From Rhodanobacteraceae bacterium (lineage in GTDB: Bacteria; Pseudomonadota; Gammaproteobacteria; Xanthomonadales; Rhodanobacteraceae): DNA of 64,000 bases. Location of the stretch: contig CP126531.1 of assembly GCA_030167125.1 (NCBI GenBank), positions 1,302,001-1,366,000 of the forward strand. Reading direction: 5' to 3'. How positions within the stretch are numbered: the first letter of the stretch is position 1; each line of letters begins with the position of its first letter. Position numbers and translations under genes: made by a program. The notes under the pieces were generated by a model, which searched no databases, was not told the DNA's origin, and saw only the letters and a program-made list of their open reading frames with translations. Positions 21,062 through 29,341 of the stretch are shown piece by piece.

Positions 21062-21091
21062 CGGGACTGGGGATTCGGGACTCGGGATTGG
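21062..21091 (+). repeat. gggactggggattc tandem repeat upstream of lolC
   Basis: Units of gggact, ggggatt, cgggact and cgggatt follow each other directly. The block occupies the leader of lolC. Confidence 0.75.
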
Positions 21092-21170
21092 CAACCGTGC
21101 CGGCTATCGCAAGCCCACGCCGCTGCGCAGCGTGACGGAAAAGCACAAATGCGGCAAGCGGTTCAGACCA

Positions 21171-21635
21171 TCAACGACTGTCGGCGTTCCCTGACGCGGT
21201 CTTGCCGGCGGCTTCCGCGCCCAGCCGCATCCGCAGCCGGCGGCGGGTATCGGCATCGAGGTTGTCGGGCAACAGCCAGAGGTGCGCGCGTCCACGCGGC
21301 GGCCAGCGCAGCGTCAGCACGATCAGCGGCCCCAGCAGCCGCGCACCGCTTACGGCACCCTGCACCGTGCGCCCACCCGCGACGGCGCTATCGCGCAAGG
21401 TGATGTCGGCGGTTCCGTCTTCGCGCCAGACCACAGCCTTGATCCGCGGCCGCAGCAAGCGCGCGACGGCGGTCGCGAGATAAACCACGGTCGCGAACTG
21501 CAGGCCATGATGCAGCCACGCGGGACCGCGCACGAGTTGCAAGGCCAGCAGCGCGAGCAGCCCGAGGACGAGCGTCGCGATCACCAGCAGCAATGGCACA
21601 CGGCGGTTGAATCCGATGGCCGGCGCCTGCTTCAC
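21171..21635 (-). CDS. YgfX (CptA)-like membrane protein
   Basis: This 154-residue protein has two N-terminal membrane helices (VPLLLVIATLVLGLLALLAL and an LQFATVVYLATAVARLL segment), then a soluble domain with IKAVVWREDGTADITLRD and LLPDNLDADTRRRLRMRLG. It matches the YgfX family, whose gene commonly follows sdhE. In enterobacteria it was described as toxin to the SdhE antitoxin, a view disputed since SdhE is a flavinylation factor. The GTG start overlaps the sdhE stop (GTGA), so the two are translationally coupled. Confidence 0.75.
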   Translation of the reverse strand: MKQAPAIGFNRRVPLLLVIATLVLGLLALLALQLVRGPAWLHHGLQFATVVYLATAVARLLRPRIKAVVWREDGTADITLRDSAVAGGRTVQGAVSGARLLGPLIVLTLRWPPRGRAHLWLLPDNLDADTRRRLRMRLGAEAAGKTASGNADSR

Positions 21636-21901
21636 GGCGCAAACCCCGCGCGCTGGCGGATTTCGGCGACGATCGCGCGCCATTCCGTACGCGGCGGTTC
21701 GGCGTTTCCCATCAGCCAATCCCAGAGTTCCGGGTCCTGTCGATCCAGCAGCGCATCGAACTGGGCGAATTGCGCTTCGTCCATCGACGCACCGTGCGCT
21801 TCCAGCCAGCCGCCCAGCAGCGCATCCAGCTCGCGCGTCCCGCGCCGGCAACGCCACTGGATGCGCTTCAATCGTGCGTCGGTTGCCGGCGGAAGACTCA
21901 C
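21632..21901 (-). CDS. sdhE: Succinate dehydrogenase flavinylation factor SdhE
   Basis: SdhE (YgfY/SDHAF2) helps attach FAD covalently to SdhA. The 89-residue helical protein has the family signature RRGTRELDALLGGWL and the later DPELWDWLMGNAEPP. The RG pair in CRRGTREL corresponds to the functionally important RGxxE motif. The start is GTG at 21901. It lies just downstream of sdhB and upstream of the YgfX-like gene, the usual gammaproteobacterial order. Confidence 0.94.
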   Translation of the reverse strand: MSLPPATDARLKRIQWRCRRGTRELDALLGGWLEAHGASMDEAQFAQFDALLDRQDPELWDWLMGNAEPPRTEWRAIVAEIRQRAGFAP

Positions 21902-21930
21902 GCCAGCGCCTTTGAATTTCGCTTCGCCGA

Positions 21931-21958
21931 ATCCCGAGTCCCGAGTCCCGAGTCCCGC
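21931..21958. repeat. cccgagt tandem repeat between sdhB and sdhE
   Basis: Four units of cccgagt in perfect succession on the plus strand, placed a few bases beyond the sdhB stop. Confidence 0.8.
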
Positions 21959-21962
21959 CCTT

Positions 21963-22742
21963 TCATACCGTGCGGTTGACCAGCATCAACTTGATCTCGG
22001 CGATCGCCTTGGCCGGATTCAAGCCTTTCGGACAGGTGTTGGTGCAATTCATGATGGTGTGGCAGCGATACAGCTTGAACGGATCGTCCAGATTATCGAG
22101 GCGCTCGCCGGTGGCTTCGTCGCGCGAATCGATGATCCAGCGATACGCCTGCAGCAGCGCCGCCGGGCCGAGGAAACGCTCGGGATTCCACCAGTAACTC
22201 GGGCAGGAAGTGGAACAGCACGCGCACAGGATGCATTCGTACAAGCCGTCCAGCTTTTTGCGGTCCTCCGGCGACTGCAGGCGCTCGCGCGAACCCGCCG
22301 CGCTCTCAGTTTGCAGCCACGGTTCGATCGACGCGTACTGCGCGTAGAAGTGCGTGAGGTCCGGCACCAAATCCTTGACCACCGGCATGTGCGGCAGCGG
22401 ATAGATATTGACTGGTCCCTCGGGCAGCTCATCCAGTCCCTTGGTGCAGGCCAGCGTGTTCTCGCCATCGATGTTCATCGCGCATGAACCGCACACGCCT
22501 TCGCGGCAGGAGCGGCGCAGCGTCAGCGTGGGATCGATCTCGTTCTTGATCTTCAGCAGGACGTCCAGGACCATCGCCATGCCGGTGACGTCCACCTCGT
22601 AGGTGTCCACGCGCGGATTGCCGCCGACGTCGGGATCCCAGCGATACACCTTGAAGCTGCGCACCTTCTTGGCGCCCGGTTTCGCGGCGAAGTGCCTGCC
22701 CTTCTGCACCTTCGACATCTGTGGCAATGTGAATTCGGCCAT
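21963..22742 (-). CDS. sdhB: Succinate dehydrogenase iron-sulfur subunit
   Basis: SdhB carries electrons from FAD in SdhA to ubiquinone through three clusters. All ligand motifs are present in 259 residues: the 2Fe-2S site ([20 protein letters not shown], then AC), the 4Fe-4S start ([12 protein letters not shown]) and the second group ([20 protein letters not shown]). The N terminus is about 20 residues longer than in E. coli. ATG at 22742 begins a good frame. It is the last structural gene of sdhCDAB before sdhE. Confidence 0.97.
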   Translation of the reverse strand: MAEFTLPQMSKVQKGRHFAAKPGAKKVRSFKVYRWDPDVGGNPRVDTYEVDVTGMAMVLDVLLKIKNEIDPTLTLRRSCREGVCGSCAMNIDGENTLACTKGLDELPEGPVNIYPLPHMPVVKDLVPDLTHFYAQYASIEPWLQTESAAGSRERLQSPEDRKKLDGLYECILCACCSTSCPSYWWNPERFLGPAALLQAYRWIIDSRDEATGERLDNLDDPFKLYRCHTIMNCTNTCPKGLNPAKAIAEIKLMLVNRTV

Positions 22743-22752
22743 TTCGAAAATC

Positions 22753-22779
22753 CGGGGTTAGGGATTAGGGATTAGGGGT
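22753..22779 (+). repeat. ggggtta/gggatta tandem repeat between sdhA and sdhB
   Basis: Four units (ggggtta, gggatta, gggatta, ggggt) in a row in the roughly 110-base sdhA-sdhB spacer. Related irregular cctgctccc units occur at about 22837-22857. Confidence 0.75.
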
Positions 22780-22856
22780 GAGACCAGCGGCGCGAGGTTG
22801 AGGAATCGGAGCCAGTAATGCGGCACTTGCTCGCCCCTGCTCCCTCGTCCCTGCTC

Positions 22857-24653
22857 TCAATACACCCGCTTCTTCGGCGGCACCGTCGCCACTTCGTCGT
22901 CCATCGTGTTCGAATGCACCGGCCGGTAATCGAACCCGCAGCGGCCGTTGTCGTCGACGGTCACCAGCGTGTGCTTCATCCACTCGACGTCGTTGCGTTC
23001 GGGGAAATCCTCGCGCGCATGCGCGCCGCGGCTTTCCGGACGTTGCAGGGCGGAATGCATCGTGGCCACGGCCTGTCCCAGCAGGTTGGCGAGCTCGAAG
23101 GTTTCGACGAGATCGGAGTTCCAGATCAACGAGCGGTCCGTCACCTTGATGTCGGCAAAGCCGGCGTACACCTCGTCGATCTTCGCGCAGCCCTGTTGCA
23201 GCGTTTCGGCGGTGCGGAACACCGCGGCGTCGGCCTGCATGGTCTTCTGCATCTTCAGGCGCAGCTCGGCAGTCGGCGTGCCGCCGTTGGCATGGCGCAG
23301 CTTGTCGAGGCGCGTCAATGCGGGTTCCAGTGCATCCGACGGCAGGTCGCGGTGCGGCGTGTCCGGTTTGATGACTTCGGCGCAGCGGTTGGCGACCGCG
23401 CGGCCGAAAACCACCAGGTCCAGCAAAGAGTTCGACCCAAGGCGGTTGGCGCCGTGCACCGACACGCACGCGGCTTCGCCGATCGCGAACAGGCCCGGCA
23501 CCACGACGTCGGGATCGTCGCCGATCTTCTGCACCACTTCGCCGTGATAGTTGGTCGGGATGCCGCCCATGTTGTAGTGCACGGTCGGCAGCACCGGGAT
23601 TGGTTCTTTCGTCACATCCACGCCAGCGAAGATGCGCGCGGTTTCGGAAATGCCCGGCAGGCGTTCCTTGAGCACGTCGGCGCCGAGGTGCGCGAGGTTC
23701 AGGTGCACGTGGTCGGCGTGTTCGCCGACGCCGCGGCCTTCGCGGATCTCCATGGTGATCGCGCGGCTCACGACATCGCGCGACGCCAGATCCTTCGCGT
23801 TCGGCGCGTAGCGCTCCATGAAGCGCTCGCCCCTGGAATTGGTGAGATAACCGCCCTCGCCACGCGAACCTTCGGTGATCAGGCAGCCCGAGCCATAGAT
23901 GCCGGTCGGGTGGAACTGCACGAACTCCATGTCCTGCAGCGCGATTCCCGCGCGCAGCGCCATGCCGCCGCCGTCGCCGGTGCAGGTGTGCGCCGAGGTG
24001 CAGGAGAAATACGCGCGTCCGTAACCGCCGGTGGCCAGCACCACCGCGTGGCCCTGGAACAGATGCAGCGTGCCTTCGTTCAAGTCGATTGCCAGCACGC
24101 CGGTGATGCGTCCGTTGCGCGGATCCTTCACCAGGTCGGTCGCGAAATATTCGACGAAGAACTTGGCGTCGTGCTTCAACGCCTGCGTGTACAAGGTGTG
24201 CAGGATCGCATGGCCGGTGCGGTCGGCCGCGGCGCAGGTGCGCTGCGCGACGCCTTCGCCGTAGCGCGTGGTCATGCCGCCGAACGGACGCTGGTAGATC
24301 TTGCCTTCCGGCGTTCGCGAAAACGGCACGCCGAAATGTTCGAGTTCGATGATCGCCGGAATCGCTTCGCGGCACATGTATTCGATCGCATCCTGGTCGC
24401 CCAGCCAGTCGCCGCCCTTCACGGTGTCATAGAAGTGGTAGCGCCAGTCGTCCTCGCCCATGTTGCCGAGCGCGGCGGCCACGCCGCCCTGCGCCGCAAC
24501 AGTGTGCGAACGCGTCGGGAACACCTTGGTGACGCACGCGGCCGAAAGACCTTTCGCGGCGAGCCCCATCGTGGCGCGCAAACCCGCGCCGCCCGCGCCG
24601 ACCACCACCACGTCGTATTGATGCGTTTCGACCTTGTAACTTTCAGAAGGCAT
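22857..24653 (-). CDS. sdhA: Succinate dehydrogenase flavoprotein subunit
   Basis: SdhA oxidises succinate to fumarate with covalently bound FAD. The 598-residue protein has the dinucleotide-binding start [18 protein letters not shown], the flavin-linked histidine in [18 protein letters not shown], the [20 protein letters not shown] active-site region and [16 protein letters not shown]. The ATG at 24653 follows AAAGGGA. The gene is 24 bases downstream of the sdhD stop, and the sdhB gene follows after a repeat spacer. Confidence 0.98.
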   Translation of the reverse strand: MPSESYKVETHQYDVVVVGAGGAGLRATMGLAAKGLSAACVTKVFPTRSHTVAAQGGVAAALGNMGEDDWRYHFYDTVKGGDWLGDQDAIEYMCREAIPAIIELEHFGVPFSRTPEGKIYQRPFGGMTTRYGEGVAQRTCAAADRTGHAILHTLYTQALKHDAKFFVEYFATDLVKDPRNGRITGVLAIDLNEGTLHLFQGHAVVLATGGYGRAYFSCTSAHTCTGDGGGMALRAGIALQDMEFVQFHPTGIYGSGCLITEGSRGEGGYLTNSRGERFMERYAPNAKDLASRDVVSRAITMEIREGRGVGEHADHVHLNLAHLGADVLKERLPGISETARIFAGVDVTKEPIPVLPTVHYNMGGIPTNYHGEVVQKIGDDPDVVVPGLFAIGEAACVSVHGANRLGSNSLLDLVVFGRAVANRCAEVIKPDTPHRDLPSDALEPALTRLDKLRHANGGTPTAELRLKMQKTMQADAAVFRTAETLQQGCAKIDEVYAGFADIKVTDRSLIWNSDLVETFELANLLGQAVATMHSALQRPESRGAHAREDFPERNDVEWMKHTLVTVDDNGRCGFDYRPVHSNTMDDEVATVPPKKRVY

Positions 24654-24677
24654 GTCCGTCCCTTTGCCGGGATTCAA

Positions 24678-25091
24678 TCAGTAGTAGCCGGTGCCGGTGA
24701 GCCACACCGACAGCACCGCCATCACGCTGGCCAGCGCCGCCAGCACGGCGCCGAAGCGCAGCGCGATCTGTAGGGTCACTTCCAGCCAGCGCGTGTGCAC
24801 GTAATCCTCGATGATCACCTGCAGCCCGAGCGCGCCGTGCCAGAACAGGCATACGCTCAACACGATCAGGAAAATCGCGTGCACCGGCTGCGCGATCGAC
24901 GCCAGCACTTCCGGATAGGTTGCGTGCAGCAAGCCGCCCACGAGGAACAGGAACCAGATCGACAGCGGGATCAGCGCGACCGCGGTGACGCGCTGGATCC
25001 ACCAGTGATGGACGCCGGTGCCCGACGCGCCGTTGCCGCGCGCAACCTTGAGTGGCGTGCGCAAGCCCTCCTGCCCTGGATAAGCGCTCAT
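24678..25091 (-). CDS. sdhD: Succinate dehydrogenase membrane anchor subunit
   Basis: SdhD is the second hydrophobic anchor, with three helices, helping bind haem b and ubiquinone. The 137-residue protein has HHWWIQRVTAVALIPLSIWF, then HAIFLIVLSVCLFWHGALGL and the DY-containing VIIEDYVHTRWLEV segment near the quinone site. Its ATG overlaps the sdhC stop (ATGA). Confidence 0.94.
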   Translation of the reverse strand: MSAYPGQEGLRTPLKVARGNGASGTGVHHWWIQRVTAVALIPLSIWFLFLVGGLLHATYPEVLASIAQPVHAIFLIVLSVCLFWHGALGLQVIIEDYVHTRWLEVTLQIALRFGAVLAALASVMAVLSVWLTGTGYY

Positions 25092-25510
25092 GCCGCACCT
25101 CCGCCCATGTGCACGATGAAGAGGATCCAGACGATCACGGTCAGCACCACGCTGAGCGCGAGGATGCCCCAGCCGACCTTCCAGTAAACCGGCGCGAATT
25201 CGCGGTCGCGATTCGCGGGTCCGTAACCCTTCCCCGCATCGTGCAGCAGGTGGTAGATGCCGTGGCAGAGATGGAAAAGCAGCGACCACGTCCACAGGAA
25301 CAGCAGGATCATGCCGCCGAGGCTGCCGCAAAATCCCGCGAACACATCCCACGCCGCACCGCTGGATGCCGCCGCAATCAGGCCCCATGCGACCAGCAAT
25401 GCGCCGAGGCAGAGGAACAGTCCGGTCAACCTGTGCAGCGTCGACTGCAGCATGTTGACGCGCCAACGGTAGATGCCGAGATGCGGCGAAATCGGACGGG
25501 TATTGGGCAT
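25088..25510 (-). CDS. sdhC: Succinate dehydrogenase cytochrome b556 subunit
   Basis: SdhC anchors the enzyme and supplies a haem ligand. The 140-residue protein starts RPISPHLGIYRWRVNMLQST with the conserved serine and arginine near ubiquinone. The haem-histidine motif is in the second helix as HLCHGIYHLLHDAG. It is the first sdhCDAB gene. The upstream 240 bases carry one copy of the 95-base repeat and should also hold a promoter unless transcription comes from the SDHAF4-like gene. Confidence 0.95.
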   Translation of the reverse strand: MPNTRPISPHLGIYRWRVNMLQSTLHRLTGLFLCLGALLVAWGLIAAASSGAAWDVFAGFCGSLGGMILLFLWTWSLLFHLCHGIYHLLHDAGKGYGPANRDREFAPVYWKVGWGILALSVVLTVIVWILFIVHMGGGAA

Positions 25511-25656
25511 GGACGGGTTCCTGCTCACGGCTTGCGAAGTGCTGCCCCCACGCCGGCACGACGGCCGACGATCACCCACCATTCTCGCACGAACGCACCC
25601 TCGCTGCGAAGATCGTGCCGGCACATGCTTCCGATTCGAAGCGGCTGTCGCGAGAA

Positions 25657-25750
25657 GTCAGGCCATGGATGGCCGCTCTGGTGCGCACAATATCGAGGAG
25701 CCGAGGTTCACCGCATCGTCAAGAGAAACAGCGATCACGGATGATCGCAC
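25657..25750 (-). repeat. 95-base two-palindrome repeat, reversed copy
   Basis: Read on the minus strand the unit is gtgcgatcatccgtgatcgc, then about 50 bases, then a variant of accacctcggcc followed by atccatggcctgac. It fills part of the space between sdhC and the SDHAF4-like gene, and its last base is the final base of that gene's TAG. Confidence 0.85.
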
Positions 25751-25941
25751 TAGAAATCGATGCAGCGGCCGTTCTTTTCCCAGTCGCCATAGCGCGTAGG
25801 ATCGAGCGCGTCGCCTTCGGGCGTGGGGCGTTCGCGTGGCGCGGCGCCGGGCGGCGCAGCGGGTGTGCCGGCGGGATCGGGTTGCGCATCCGGATGTTCG
25901 TTGCTCGTTGCTGCCATTACCGTGTCCGTGAGCGAAGCCAT
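25750..25941 (-). CDS. DUF1674 protein, SDHAF4-like assembly factor
   Basis: This small protein of 63 residues has a Pro/Ala-rich variable N terminus and a conserved C terminus, RYGDWEKNGRCIDF, the hallmark of DUF1674. The eukaryotic member, SDHAF4 (Sdh8), binds flavinylated SdhA and protects it before assembly with SdhB. Its place just upstream of sdhC supports the same role here. A second in-frame ATG lies 24 bases downstream. The function in bacteria is inferred from the homologue and context. Confidence 0.85.
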   Translation of the reverse strand: MASLTDTVMAATSNEHPDAQPDPAGTPAAPPGAAPRERPTPEGDALDPTRYGDWEKNGRCIDF

Positions 25942-26014
25942 GCGTATTGTCGCACCGTCGCCGATGCGCGCGCGCCACTGTTATCTTGTGCGACACACAT
26001 TCGTCTTCCGCGCC

Positions 26015-26809
26015 ATGTCGTCCGTCGTTCTGCCCGAAGTGCATTGCATCGCCATCGAAGGCCCCGACGCGCGCCGTTTTGCGCAGGCGCAATTCTCCGG
26101 CAACGTCGAGTCGCTGACGGAAGGACGCTGGCAATGGAATGCCTGGCTTGATGCACGCGGGCGCGTGCGGGCGTTGATGCACCTGGCCTGCCTGGGCGAT
26201 GATCGGCTCCTGGCGATCCTGCGCGGTGGCGATGCCGAAAAGCTGCGCGCCGATCTCGGCCGCTATTTGTTGCGCTCGAAAGCAAGCGTGGTCCCACGCG
26301 TCTTCTCGGGCGTGGCAGGCGGCGCGATGCCGGCGGGCCAGGCCGATGCGCAGGGCGCGATCGTGCTCGGTTACGGCGACCGCAGCCTGCGCCTGGAATC
26401 AGCCGGCGCTCGCGTCGACGCGAGGGCTTCGAACGCCTGGCGGCTGGCGGACATCCGCGCAGGGTGGCCCAGATTCCCTGATGGTGACCCCACCTTCCTG
26501 CCGCCGGCCCTGGGCCTGGAAAGACTGGGCGCCCTCTCGTTCGACAAGGGTTGCTATCCCGGACAGGAAATCGTGGCCCGGCTGCATTACCGCGGCGGGC
26601 ACAAGTCCGGCCTTTGCCACGTGCGCGGGCCGGACTGGCTGGAGCCCGGAGGCACCTTCGAGGCCTGGGACTCGGGCCACGTCCGGGTGCTGGATTGCGC
26701 GGTCGCCCACGGTTCAGTCGAGGCTTTGGTGGTCGTTGCCAAATCGGATGCTTTTACAATCAGCCTCTTGAATCATCAATATGACGTCGTATCCAGATAC
26801 GACGCGTAA
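26015..26809 (+). CDS. ygfZ: YgfZ, folate-dependent Fe-S cluster protein
   Basis: YgfZ is a tetrahydrofolate-binding protein of the GcvT-like fold that supports certain Fe-S enzymes. The 264-residue protein has the signature KGCYPGQEIVARLHYRGG with the essential cysteine C180, and LADIRAGWPRF before it. Longer in-frame starts exist upstream, but 26015 begins the conserved VHCIAIEGPDARRFAQAQFS. It diverges from the SDHAF4-like gene with only 73 bases between, so the promoters must be close together. Confidence 0.93.
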   Translation: MSSVVLPEVHCIAIEGPDARRFAQAQFSGNVESLTEGRWQWNAWLDARGRVRALMHLACLGDDRLLAILRGGDAEKLRADLGRYLLRSKASVVPRVFSGVAGGAMPAGQADAQGAIVLGYGDRSLRLESAGARVDARASNAWRLADIRAGWPRFPDGDPTFLPPALGLERLGALSFDKGCYPGQEIVARLHYRGGHKSGLCHVRGPDWLEPGGTFEAWDSGHVRVLDCAVAHGSVEALVVVAKSDAFTISLLNHQYDVVSRYDA

Positions 26810-27423
26810 CGTGATCTAAACGCCCGCGATTTTCTTACGGTTTTTTTACATCTTGGCACTTGCGCGGTACCAAAGGCCACCCTACCCTGCGCGCAGCTTC
26901 GCAAGCCGGGTTTGATTCGCGACCCGGTCTGGATGCGGTCCGGAAGATCCGCACCGCCTGCCAGACGGCGACGTTCGCCGATTGCACAAACGTATTGGCG
27001 CAATGCGGACCCCTGCCAGCCCCGGCCCTTTTGCCGGCGATCGCTTCCAGGCCCGCGCCAATGTCCGTCCACGTGCGGCACCCGCCTGCGGGCGTGCCGT
27101 GATCCAAGCCAGGTGCCGGCCTGATCCGGCATGTGGTGCACAGGGCCTGCCCACGCCATGCCACATGGCCGCGCCGGCGCCCATTGCCCGCAGGGCAAGG
27201 AAGAGTGAGGAAGATATATGTCGATACATAGACGAGTGATGACGCAGCCATGTGGGCAATGGGCTCCGGCCCGAAGGGTTGCTCCGCAGCGGCCGCCATA
27301 CAGCGGCGCGCACCTTGACCATGGAACCACCATGGCGCTGCGGCGCGCACCTTGTCTGGCCGCCGCTGCGGAAGCAACGCGGCTCACGTGGCATGGCGCG
27401 GGCAGGCCCGGGGAGTCGACCCA
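26810..27423. other. Gene-free, highly structured region
   Basis: No reading frame here resembles a protein, although several are open on both strands. It is rich in hairpins, such as ggcacccgc-ctg-cgggcgtgcc near 27079. A pair of 25-base inverted repeats with two mismatches (27143-27167 and 27386-27410) encloses a second inverted pair around gcccattgccc (near 27180 and 27257) and a 15-base direct repeat gcggcgcgcaccttg (27303-27317, 27340-27354). Together they could fold into one long imperfect stem of about 270 bases. It may be a decayed mobile element or a structured RNA. Confidence 0.5.
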
Positions 27424-27855
27424 GTGACCTTGGGCCTGTTACTCGGAATGATCGCGCTGCTTCCGCGGCCGGTTGCCGACCAAACCTGTCTGGCAGCCAC
27501 CGTGTACATGGAGGCTCGCAGCCAGCCTACCCGCGGCCAACTGGCCGTCGCGGAGGTCGCGCTCGACCGGCTCGACATGGGCCGCTACGGCAACACCATC
27601 TGCGACGTCGTGACGTCGCCACACCAGTTCGCGTTGACCACCACGCCGAAGGACTTCACGTTCGACAACACCCCGGCCTGGAACAAGGCGTGGCAAGTCG
27701 CGGGACAAGCGATCGCGATCTGGTCGGAACCGGCGTCGGACCGCAAGCTCGTGGTGCCGCACGCCAACCATTTCATCCGGCTTGGTTCGACCGCCACCTG
27801 GGCGAAGAACCCGGTCGCGACGATCGGCGACCACGAGTTCTACGTGGTTGATTGA
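27424..27855 (+). CDS. SleB-type cell wall hydrolase
   Basis: This 143-residue protein matches the hydrolase_2 (SleB/CwlJ) domain: TCLAATVYMEARSQPTRGQL with the catalytic glutamate in YMEAR, and VAEVALDRLDM, followed by a HANHFIRLG-like end. SleB-type enzymes cleave peptidoglycan as lytic transglycosylases; in non-sporeformers they probably act in wall remodelling. The GTG at 27424 follows GGGGAG by 8 bases. A hydrophobic N terminus (LGLLLGMIALLP) suggests export or anchoring. The gene begins 13 bases after the structured region ends. Confidence 0.85.
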   Translation: MTLGLLLGMIALLPRPVADQTCLAATVYMEARSQPTRGQLAVAEVALDRLDMGRYGNTICDVVTSPHQFALTTTPKDFTFDNTPAWNKAWQVAGQAIAIWSEPASDRKLVVPHANHFIRLGSTATWAKNPVATIGDHEFYVVD

Positions 27856-27864
27856 TTGTCTATC

Positions 27865-27958
27865 GTGCGATCATCCCTGATCGCTGCGTCTTCAAACGCG
27901 TCCGCACGCTGCGCCGCCTCGATTTTGGCGACACCACCTCGGCCTTCCATGGCCTGAC
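27865..27958 (+). repeat. 95-base two-palindrome repeat
   Basis: The left palindrome is gcgatcatccctgatcgc (27867-27884) and the right part is accacctcggccttccatggcctgac (27933-27958). It lies in the convergent space between the SleB gene and a lipoprotein gene. Confidence 0.85.
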
Positions 27959-27993
27959 TTTTCACAAAGCCTATTCGAGGCGGCGTCTGCGAC

Positions 27994-28506
27994 TCAGTAC
28001 CGATAAACCTGGTCGCCCCGGATCATCACGTAATCGCCCACCTGCACCTGCGGCGGATTGCGCTGCGTGACCGTGGCGTACTGCCCGTTCTGGAGCTGCA
28101 CGACCACCTGCCAGCCGTAGTCGCCATTGCCGCTGTTCTTGCCGATGGCATGGCCGGCGAAGCCGCCACCCACCGCGCCGGCGACCGTCGCCGCGGTCTT
28201 GCCGTTGCCCTTGCCGACCTGATTGCCCAGCAGGCCACCGACGACCGCGCCGATTACCGTTCCGATCGCGGCGCCGTTGCTGTTGCCCAACTGCACTTCG
28301 CGGATGTCGCGCACGTAGCCGCAACCCTGGTAACACTGGCCGCCGCCACCGTAATAGCCCGCCGGCGGCGGCGGTTGGCCGTAAGCCGGACGCGTGTTGT
28401 AGGCGGGCTCGCATCCCGCGAGCAGTGCTGCCGCCGCGATCGCGCACGCCAGCAAGGACGCGCGGCGCAAGGCCTGTGGAATTTTCACGAACGCTGGTTT
28501 CGACAT
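27994..28506 (-). CDS. Glycine-zipper (2TM) outer-membrane lipoprotein
   Basis: This 170-residue protein has a lipoprotein signal peptide ending LLAGC. A Pro/Tyr/Gly-rich linker follows, then a glycine-zipper domain (AAIGTVIGAVVGGLLGNQVG, and AGAVGGGFAGHAIGK), and a small C-terminal domain ending MIRGDQVYRY. It resembles the SlyB/RcsF-neighbour type of 17 kDa surface antigen proteins, proposed to stabilise the outer membrane. It lies next to a second protein of similar design, 35 bases downstream of it, so the two are probably one transcription unit. Confidence 0.85.
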   Translation of the reverse strand: MSKPAFVKIPQALRRASLLACAIAAAALLAGCEPAYNTRPAYGQPPPPAGYYGGGGQCYQGCGYVRDIREVQLGNSNGAAIGTVIGAVVGGLLGNQVGKGNGKTAATVAGAVGGGFAGHAIGKNSGNGDYGWQVVVQLQNGQYATVTQRNPPQVQVGDYVMIRGDQVYRY

Positions 28507-28541
28507 ATCTCTACTCCTTGTCGTGCGTGGTCGATGACGCG

Positions 28542-29231
28542 CTAGTGGTAGTAGCTGCCCTGCTTGTCGCTGGCAACCACTACGCCATTGCGCACGGGCA
28601 ATCCCGTGCCGACCCCCGGGTTGTGATCCATGCGGACATGCCCGGCTTGGCCGTCCAATGTGTACGTGACGTCATAGCCGACCGTCCTGGTGGATGTGGT
28701 CTTGTCCGTGACCGTGTGGCAGACGTTGCGGGTTTCCATTCTGGTCGCGTTGTTTTGCTGGTGATTCTTCTGGATCTCGTGGCCCGCGAATGCGCCCGCC
28801 GCAGCGCCGCCGACCGTCGCGAGGGTCTTGCCCTTGCCGCCGCCGATCTGGTGGCCCGCCAATGCGCCGACCAGGCCGCCGACGACGGCGCCCCCGATCT
28901 GGTTCTTGTCCTTGTAGGTTTCCGGAACTGCAACCTGCTCGTCGCGGCAGACCTGCCGCGGCTTGCTCGTCGTGGCGGATTCGGTGATCGGCTGCACCGC
29001 CACGACCTGCGCGAATTGCGGGGCCGCGGGCGCGGCTTGCGGCGCCGGTGCCGCGCCGTTGGGCTCCTGGCCCGGCGGCAACTGCGCGGTGGCCGCGCTC
29101 GTGGCCGTGGTCATGTTGGCCGGCGTGACCTGGGCCTGATTGCCGCCACTTCCGCAACCCGCCAACGCGGCGATGGCGACGGCACCAAAGGAAACGGTTA
29201 TTGTGCGTGCCAATTTCGACTGACGTTTCAT
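28542..29231 (-). CDS. Glycine-zipper lipoprotein with long linker
   Basis: This 229-residue protein has a lipobox (AALAGC) at about residue 26, then a 60-residue Ala/Pro/Gln-rich linker. A motif pair (CRDEQVAVPETY and NVCHTVTD) flanks the glycine zipper (IGGAVVGGLVGALAGHQIGG, ATVGGAAAGAFAGHEIQ). The cysteine-bracketed arrangement around the zipper is like other 2TM-glycine-zipper proteins of xanthomonads and Pseudomonas. The C-terminal domain reads VGYDVTYTLDGQAGHVRMDH. Probably anchored in the outer membrane; the precise role is not known. Confidence 0.85.
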   Translation of the reverse strand: MKRQSKLARTITVSFGAVAIAALAGCGSGGNQAQVTPANMTTATSAATAQLPPGQEPNGAAPAPQAAPAAPQFAQVVAVQPITESATTSKPRQVCRDEQVAVPETYKDKNQIGGAVVGGLVGALAGHQIGGGKGKTLATVGGAAAGAFAGHEIQKNHQQNNATRMETRNVCHTVTDKTTSTRTVGYDVTYTLDGQAGHVRMDHNPGVGTGLPVRNGVVVASDKQGSYYH

Positions 29232-29341
29232 CGTGCTCTCCCGGCCTCGCGGCCCCTGATGAATTTCGATTCAAACAACCCGACAATGAACCGTTCATCA
29301 ACGCAGCCCGACCGGTTCATGTTTCATTCCAGCGTACCGCA

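Noticed and set aside
21050..21094. Fifteen-codon upstream extension of lolC from a TTG
   Set aside because: The added codons are the tandem repeat; the conserved protein begins at 21049.
22818..24773. Open frame of 651 codons opposite sdhA
   Set aside because: Antisense shadow of sdhA; composition is atypical and no family matches.
26776..27394. Several open frames on the minus strand in the structured region
   Set aside because: They overlap each other in different frames, contain Cys/Trp/Arg-rich random-looking sequence and repeat HVAWRGQA only because of the inverted repeat.
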